DNA from: Tannerella forsythia
GTDB lineage: Bacteria > Bacteroidota > Bacteroidia > Bacteroidales > Tannerellaceae
Direction: 5' to 3'
NCBI RefSeq assembly: GCF_003860135.1
Contig: NZ_RQYN01000017.1
Span: forward strand, 1-53,413
DNA length: 53,413 nucleotides
The notes beneath the pieces are model-generated. The model was given only the letters and a program-made list of their open reading frames with translations, was not told where the DNA came from and did no database searches. Made by a program: the position numbers and the translations under genes. The stretch's first letter is position 1. Each line of letters starts with the position of its first letter. Below, one piece after another: positions 50,834-53,413 of this stretch.

Positions 50834-51712
50834 ATGAAACCGAACAAATGTAAAGCATGGATACAGGCGGCACGCCCACAAACACTGGCTGCATCAGCCA
50901 GCCCTGTATTGGTAGCTTGCGCGTTGGCCTACCGAAACGATGCCTTTCAGTGGATACCTGCAGTATGGTGCATGGCCGTTGCCGTGCTGGCACAAATAGC
51001 TGCCAACTTCTTCAACGACTATTTCGACTTTAAAAAGGGAGCTGATACCGAACAACGTCTGGGTCAGCAACGGGCAGTCGCTTCGGGATGGATTACTCCC
51101 AAGACGATGCTGATTGGGGCTTTCGTCACGTTATCCGCAGCCTCTCTTTGCGGCTTTGCGTTGCTGCTCTTCAGCGACTGGTGGCTGATCTTTGTCGGAC
51201 TCGCTATAGCCCTTTGTGTGCTGGCTTATACGGCCGGACCTTACCCGCTGGCTTATCATGGGCTGGGCGATCTGGCCGTATTGCTGTTCTACGGTGTTAT
51301 TCCCGTATGTTTTACTTATTATGTACAAGCGCAAGAGTTTACTTGGACGGCTGGTTGGCTTTCGATAGCCATGGGACTACTTTCCGTAAATATCCTGCTG
51401 GTAAATAATGTGCGCGACAGAGAACAAGACGCCCAAGCCGGTAAACGCACGACAGTCGTCATGTTCGGACGACGTTTTGGAACGACACTTTATCTGATCA
51501 ACGCACTATTGGCCGTAGCTTGTTCCTGGCCGGTCTATCTCTATCGTAGCCGAAGCATTTGGATCTTGTTTATTTTCTTTCTGATGATCGTATTACTTAC
51601 ATGGCAGGATCTATCTCGTCAGCATGGCACCGCCCTCAACCGTACACTCGGAATAACAGCCCGCAATGTCCTGCTGTATGCCTTTCTGCTGATTTATGTA
51701 TTGGTTTTGTAA
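50834..51712 (+). CDS. menA: 1,4-dihydroxy-2-naphthoate polyprenyltransferase
   Basis: MenA attaches the polyprenyl tail to dihydroxynaphthoate, making demethylmenaquinone in the inner membrane. The protein has 292 residues from the ATG at 50834 (MKPNKCKAWIQAARPQTLAASASPV) or 305 from the ATG at 50795. The two Asp-rich prenyl-diphosphate sites are visible: NFFNDYFDFKKGAD near residues 62-75 and NNVRDREQDAQAGKRT in the middle. About eight or nine hydrophobic helices are present. I prefer 50834 because MenA proteins start just before the helix containing ARPQT and because a -7 box lies between the two ATGs. The 3' end is partly duplicated 500 bases downstream. Confidence 0.93.
   Translation: MKPNKCKAWIQAARPQTLAASASPVLVACALAYRNDAFQWIPAVWCMAVAVLAQIAANFFNDYFDFKKGADTEQRLGQQRAVASGWITPKTMLIGAFVTLSAASLCGFALLLFSDWWLIFVGLAIALCVLAYTAGPYPLAYHGLGDLAVLLFYGVIPVCFTYYVQAQEFTWTAGWLSIAMGLLSVNILLVNNVRDREQDAQAGKRTTVVMFGRRFGTTLYLINALLAVACSWPVYLYRSRSIWILFIFFLMIVLLTWQDLSRQHGTALNRTLGITARNVLLYAFLLIYVLVL
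51616..51711. repeat. Parent copy of the menA 3'-end duplication
   Basis: The segment 51616-51661 and the stop region 51697-51720 recur at 52211-52256 and 52257-52280. The copy lacks the 35 bases 51662-51696 and differs at three of 46 positions in the first block. The second block (TGTATTGGTTTTGTAAGGTT, then TGCC) is identical. Confidence 0.9.
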
Positions 51713-51736
51713 GGTTTGCCCCTGTATCTTATTACA

Positions 51737-51959
51737 TCAGGCTTTCAGCCCTCCGCCGAGATGCGATGCCTTTTTCCCCAACGCTTCGCATTGGGCTGAA
51801 TTAGTACGCCCTTTCAGGGCTTTTACAGCCTTCAGTCTTCAGTCTTCAGTGTTCAGTGTTCGTAATTTGTCATTCGTAATTGTTCGCTAGCGTTCAGTGT
51901 TCAGCCAACAAATCAACACCTCAACAAACAAACACCTCAACACCCGCAGGGCGTAACCA
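51737..51959. repeat. Dispersed repeat unit, copy A
   Basis: This unit recurs at 51974-52188. Shared landmarks are TCAGGCTTTCAGCCCTCCGC, the stem CCCAA-CGCTTCGCA-TTGGG, GCCCTTTCAGGGCTTTTACA, runs of TTCAGTG/TTCAGTC, CGTAATTTGTCATTCGTAAT and TGTTCGCTAGCGTTCAG. The palindromes GCCCT-TTC-AGGGC and CGCTAGCG are in both copies. No protein is supported; frames through it are repeat translations. Confidence 0.88.
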
Positions 51960-51971
51960 TTAACAATTATA

Positions 51972-52206
51972 ATTCAGGCTTTCAGCCCTCCGCCGGGAAG
52001 GATGCCTTTCCCCAACGCTTCGCATTGGGCTGAATTAAGGCGCCCTTTCAGGGCTTTTACAGTGTTCAGCGTTCAGTGTTCGGTGTTCGTAATTTGTCAT
52101 TCGTAATTGTTCGCTAGCGTTCAGCGTTCAGCCGGCCAACAACTCAACAAATAAACATTTCAACAACTCAACGCTCGCAGGGCATACAAGGGCTGAAAGC
52201 CTGAAT
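51972..52206. repeat. Repeat unit, copy B, bounded by 18-base inverted repeats
   Basis: ATTCAGGCTTTCAGCCCT at 51972-51989 and its exact reverse complement AGGGCTGAAAGCCTGAAT at 52189-52206 enclose a 235-base element. The interior is the same as copy A with small changes. Terminal inverted repeats, small size, no coding capacity and a second copy resemble a miniature inverted-repeat element, but no flanking target-site duplication is certain. Confidence 0.75.
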
Positions 52207-52210
52207 GAAT

Positions 52211-52282
52211 TCGTCAGCATGGCGTCGCCCTCAACCGTACACTCGGAATACCAGCCTGTATTGGTTTTGTAAGGTTTGCCCT
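52211..52282. repeat. Partial duplicate of the menA 3' end
   Basis: Copy of menA positions 51616-51661 joined to 51697-51720, with an internal 35-base deletion. It directly follows the inverted-repeat element and precedes the AbiE promoter. The copy is not in frame with a start and encodes nothing recognisable. Confidence 0.9.
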
Positions 52283-52293
52283 CGAGCAAACTA

Positions 52294-52324
52294 TTTGCAT
52301 TTCCCCAAGAAAAGTTTATTTTTG
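52294..52324 (+). promoter_or_regulatory. Promoter of the AbiE operon
   Basis: TTTG at 52294-52297, 19 bases, then TATTTTTG at 52317-52324: an exact -33/-7 pair. Just downstream GTAGC (52331-52335) pairs with GCTAC (52343-52347), which could be an operator half-site pair or a leader hairpin; AbiEi antitoxins repress their own promoters. Confidence 0.75.
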
Positions 52325-52373
52325 CAAATGGTAGCAATATACGCTACTTATAAAGAAAATAAAATATTTCGAT

Positions 52374-53174
52374 ATGACAGAAAAAGGATTCTCCTATACC
52401 GATTTTATTCGACAAGTGCTGACCATGGGACGGATTTCGTTTACTATTGAGGAAGTAATGCAACAAAGCGGATATGGCAGAAAGATCGCACAGGTTTCTC
52501 TTTCCCGTTTGGCCAACAAAGGAGAAATCGCTCTTATCAGGCGGGGTTTTTACGTCATCATCACGCCGGAGTTTTCCTTGCAAAAGAATGTGCCACCTAT
52601 CATGTATATCGATGATTTAATGAAATATGTGAAAAGAGAATACTACGTTTCACTTCTGTCTGCAGCAGCCCTTCACGGTGCCGGCCACCAACAGCCGATG
52701 CAGTATTTCGTTACCATTGGTATACCTCCCGTTAGATCCATAGAAAGAGGCAGGTTACATATATCTTTCAATGTGAGAAAAGAATGGGATAATTCTTGTG
52801 TTACACAGATGAAAACTCGTACAGGATATGTGAATGTCTCTACATCGGAAGCGACCATGCTCGACCTTTTGGAGAACCAACGCGTATTCGGGTTAGGCAG
52901 AGTGATTAGCGTAATCGATGAACTTTCCGAACACATCAACAAGTTATCTTTGCGACGTGCCATTGTCTCTTATCCGACGGCTATTATACAGCGGTTGGGG
53001 TACATCCTTGAAAATCTGCTTGGAAAGGAAGACCTGACAAAAGGACTGTTCGCTGTTCTTGTCAAACGGGCTGTATATCCCCAATACCTTTCCCTGTCTG
53101 CAGAAAAGCGTGGAGTATTGAACAACAAGTGGAAAATCATTGTGAATGATGAAATAGAAACAGATATGCTATGA
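52374..53174 (+). CDS. AbiEi-family type IV antitoxin
   Basis: A 266-residue AbiEi protein. The N-terminal winged helix-turn-helix (about 15-65: FTIEEVMQQSGYGRKIAQVSLSRLANKGEIALIRRGFY) binds DNA and represses the operon; the rest (YYVSLLSAAALHGAGHQQPMQYFVTI, VNVSTSEATMLDLL) is the antitoxin domain. In type IV systems the antitoxin reverses the toxin's effect on its target rather than binding the toxin. The toxin gene begins in the last bases of this gene (ATGA overlap), confirming the pair. Complete as far as can be judged. Confidence 0.93.
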   Translation: MTEKGFSYTDFIRQVLTMGRISFTIEEVMQQSGYGRKIAQVSLSRLANKGEIALIRRGFYVIITPEFSLQKNVPPIMYIDDLMKYVKREYYVSLLSAAALHGAGHQQPMQYFVTIGIPPVRSIERGRLHISFNVRKEWDNSCVTQMKTRTGYVNVSTSEATMLDLLENQRVFGLGRVISVIDELSEHINKLSLRRAIVSYPTAIIQRLGYILENLLGKEDLTKGLFAVLVKRAVYPQYLSLSAEKRGVLNNKWKIIVNDEIETDML

Positions 53175-53356
53175 TACCTCAAGGATACATTCTCGAATGG
53201 AAAACCGTTGCTCCGTGGATAAACGAAGCACAAGTGGAACAAGACTTGGTAATCAGCCGCGCGTTGGTGGAGATGTTTTCTTCGCCATTTATCAGGGAAA
53301 CGTTGGCGTTTCGTGGAGGAACCGCTCTGCACAAACTTTATATAGTTGCTCCTTAA
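53171..53356 (+). pseudogene. AbiEii toxin, N-terminal fragment
   Basis: The first 61 codons of an AbiEii nucleotidyltransferase toxin (about 250-300 residues when intact). The conserved PQGYILEWKTVAPWI opening and LAFRGGTALHKLY, which contains the nucleotide-binding GG(T/S) motif, are present. The frame then meets TAA after LYIVAP, exactly where the family continues with an R-Y-S-E-D-I-D segment holding the catalytic acids. The DNA becomes extremely AT-rich at this point. The toxin is therefore very probably inactive, cut by an insertion or deletion whose other side is outside the window. Confidence 0.85.
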
Positions 53357-53413
53357 AATATATTCATTAAACTGTTTGTCAATAAAATAAATGGAATAAT
53401 TATTGGATATTCT
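53355..53413. mobile_element. AT-rich DNA, probable edge of an inserted element
   Basis: From the break in AbiEii the sequence is about 80 percent A+T with no coding sign, unlike the preceding gene. An insertion element is the simplest explanation, but only 59 bases are visible and no terminal repeat can be identified. Confidence 0.35.

Noticed and set aside
52205-52450. 81-codon frame through the menA-tail copy into the abiEi start
   Set aside because: It is out of frame with AbiEi, crosses the AbiE promoter and encodes only repeat-derived sequence.

Overview
The window comes from a member of the Bacteroidales. Evidence for this is a SusC/SusD pair, a GH92 mannosidase and a GH95 fucosidase on lipoproteins, an S46 dipeptidyl-peptidase, DUF4270 and DUF3943 proteins, a ResB/CcsA fusion, and about fifteen upstream boxes of the form TAnnTTTG, the Bacteroidetes -7 promoter element. 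A Tannerellaceae/Porphyromonadaceae-like genome is my best guess, but the sequence alone does not fix the genus.

Layout. 1-5870: an orphan SusC/SusD outer-membrane glycan uptake pair followed by tRNA-His(GTG) and its terminator. 6200-13370: a plus-strand cluster of ruvB, a Wzx-like flippase, a DUF389 membrane protein, an S46 peptidase (DPP7-like) and a GT2 glycosyltransferase, tightly spaced and ending in a strong hairpin shared with the converging operon. 13420-20300: a DUF4270 lipoprotein with a short glycogen-synthase-like protein (minus), divergent from panC-panD, then a MATE exporter, a ROK kinase lacking the usual zinc site, and a small outer-membrane barrel. 20300-20680: a gene-free stretch with a 23-bp tandem repeat. 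20682-28350: a minus-strand set of ccsA/resB fusion, S9 peptidase, small lipoprotein and GH92 mannosidase, with overlapping or short junctions. 28420-31900: a major OmpA-type porin, then rmlA with an unusual nucleotidyltransferase/GHMP-kinase fusion. 32059-35180: fucI-fucP (L-fucose isomerase and permease). 35300-39650: DUF1232, a YycJ-like metallo-hydrolase, DUF3943, a DUF5071 protein and an SH3-like protein. 39765-39970: a 42-bp tandem repeat, each unit holding a near-perfect palindrome. 40100-50030: a small membrane protein, an MsbA-like ABC exporter, a GH95 fucosidase, and a TolC-HlyD-permease-permease export operon with no ATPase gene. 50047-51712: an XRE regulator/membrane-protein pair and menA. 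51616-52282: a repeat-rich patch including a near-perfect partial copy of the menA 3' end. 52294-53413: an AbiE-type toxin-antitoxin locus whose toxin gene is cut off after about 61 codons, at the start of very AT-rich DNA.

How it fits together. Much of the window serves the life of a gut or oral glycan and peptide scavenger: SusCD import, GH92 and GH95 trimming of host N-glycan mannose and terminal fucose, FucP/FucI uptake and isomerisation of fucose, and S46 and S9 peptidases. Housekeeping genes (ruvB, panCD, menA, tRNA-His) are interspersed. The clearly accessory part is the right end (51.7-53.4 kb), where repeats, a local duplication and a disrupted toxin lie together. I found no complete new defence or mobile system. 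The best candidates for undescribed biology are the repeat elements, the nucleotidyltransferase-GHMP fusion, the degenerate GT5 protein and the ATPase-less exporter.
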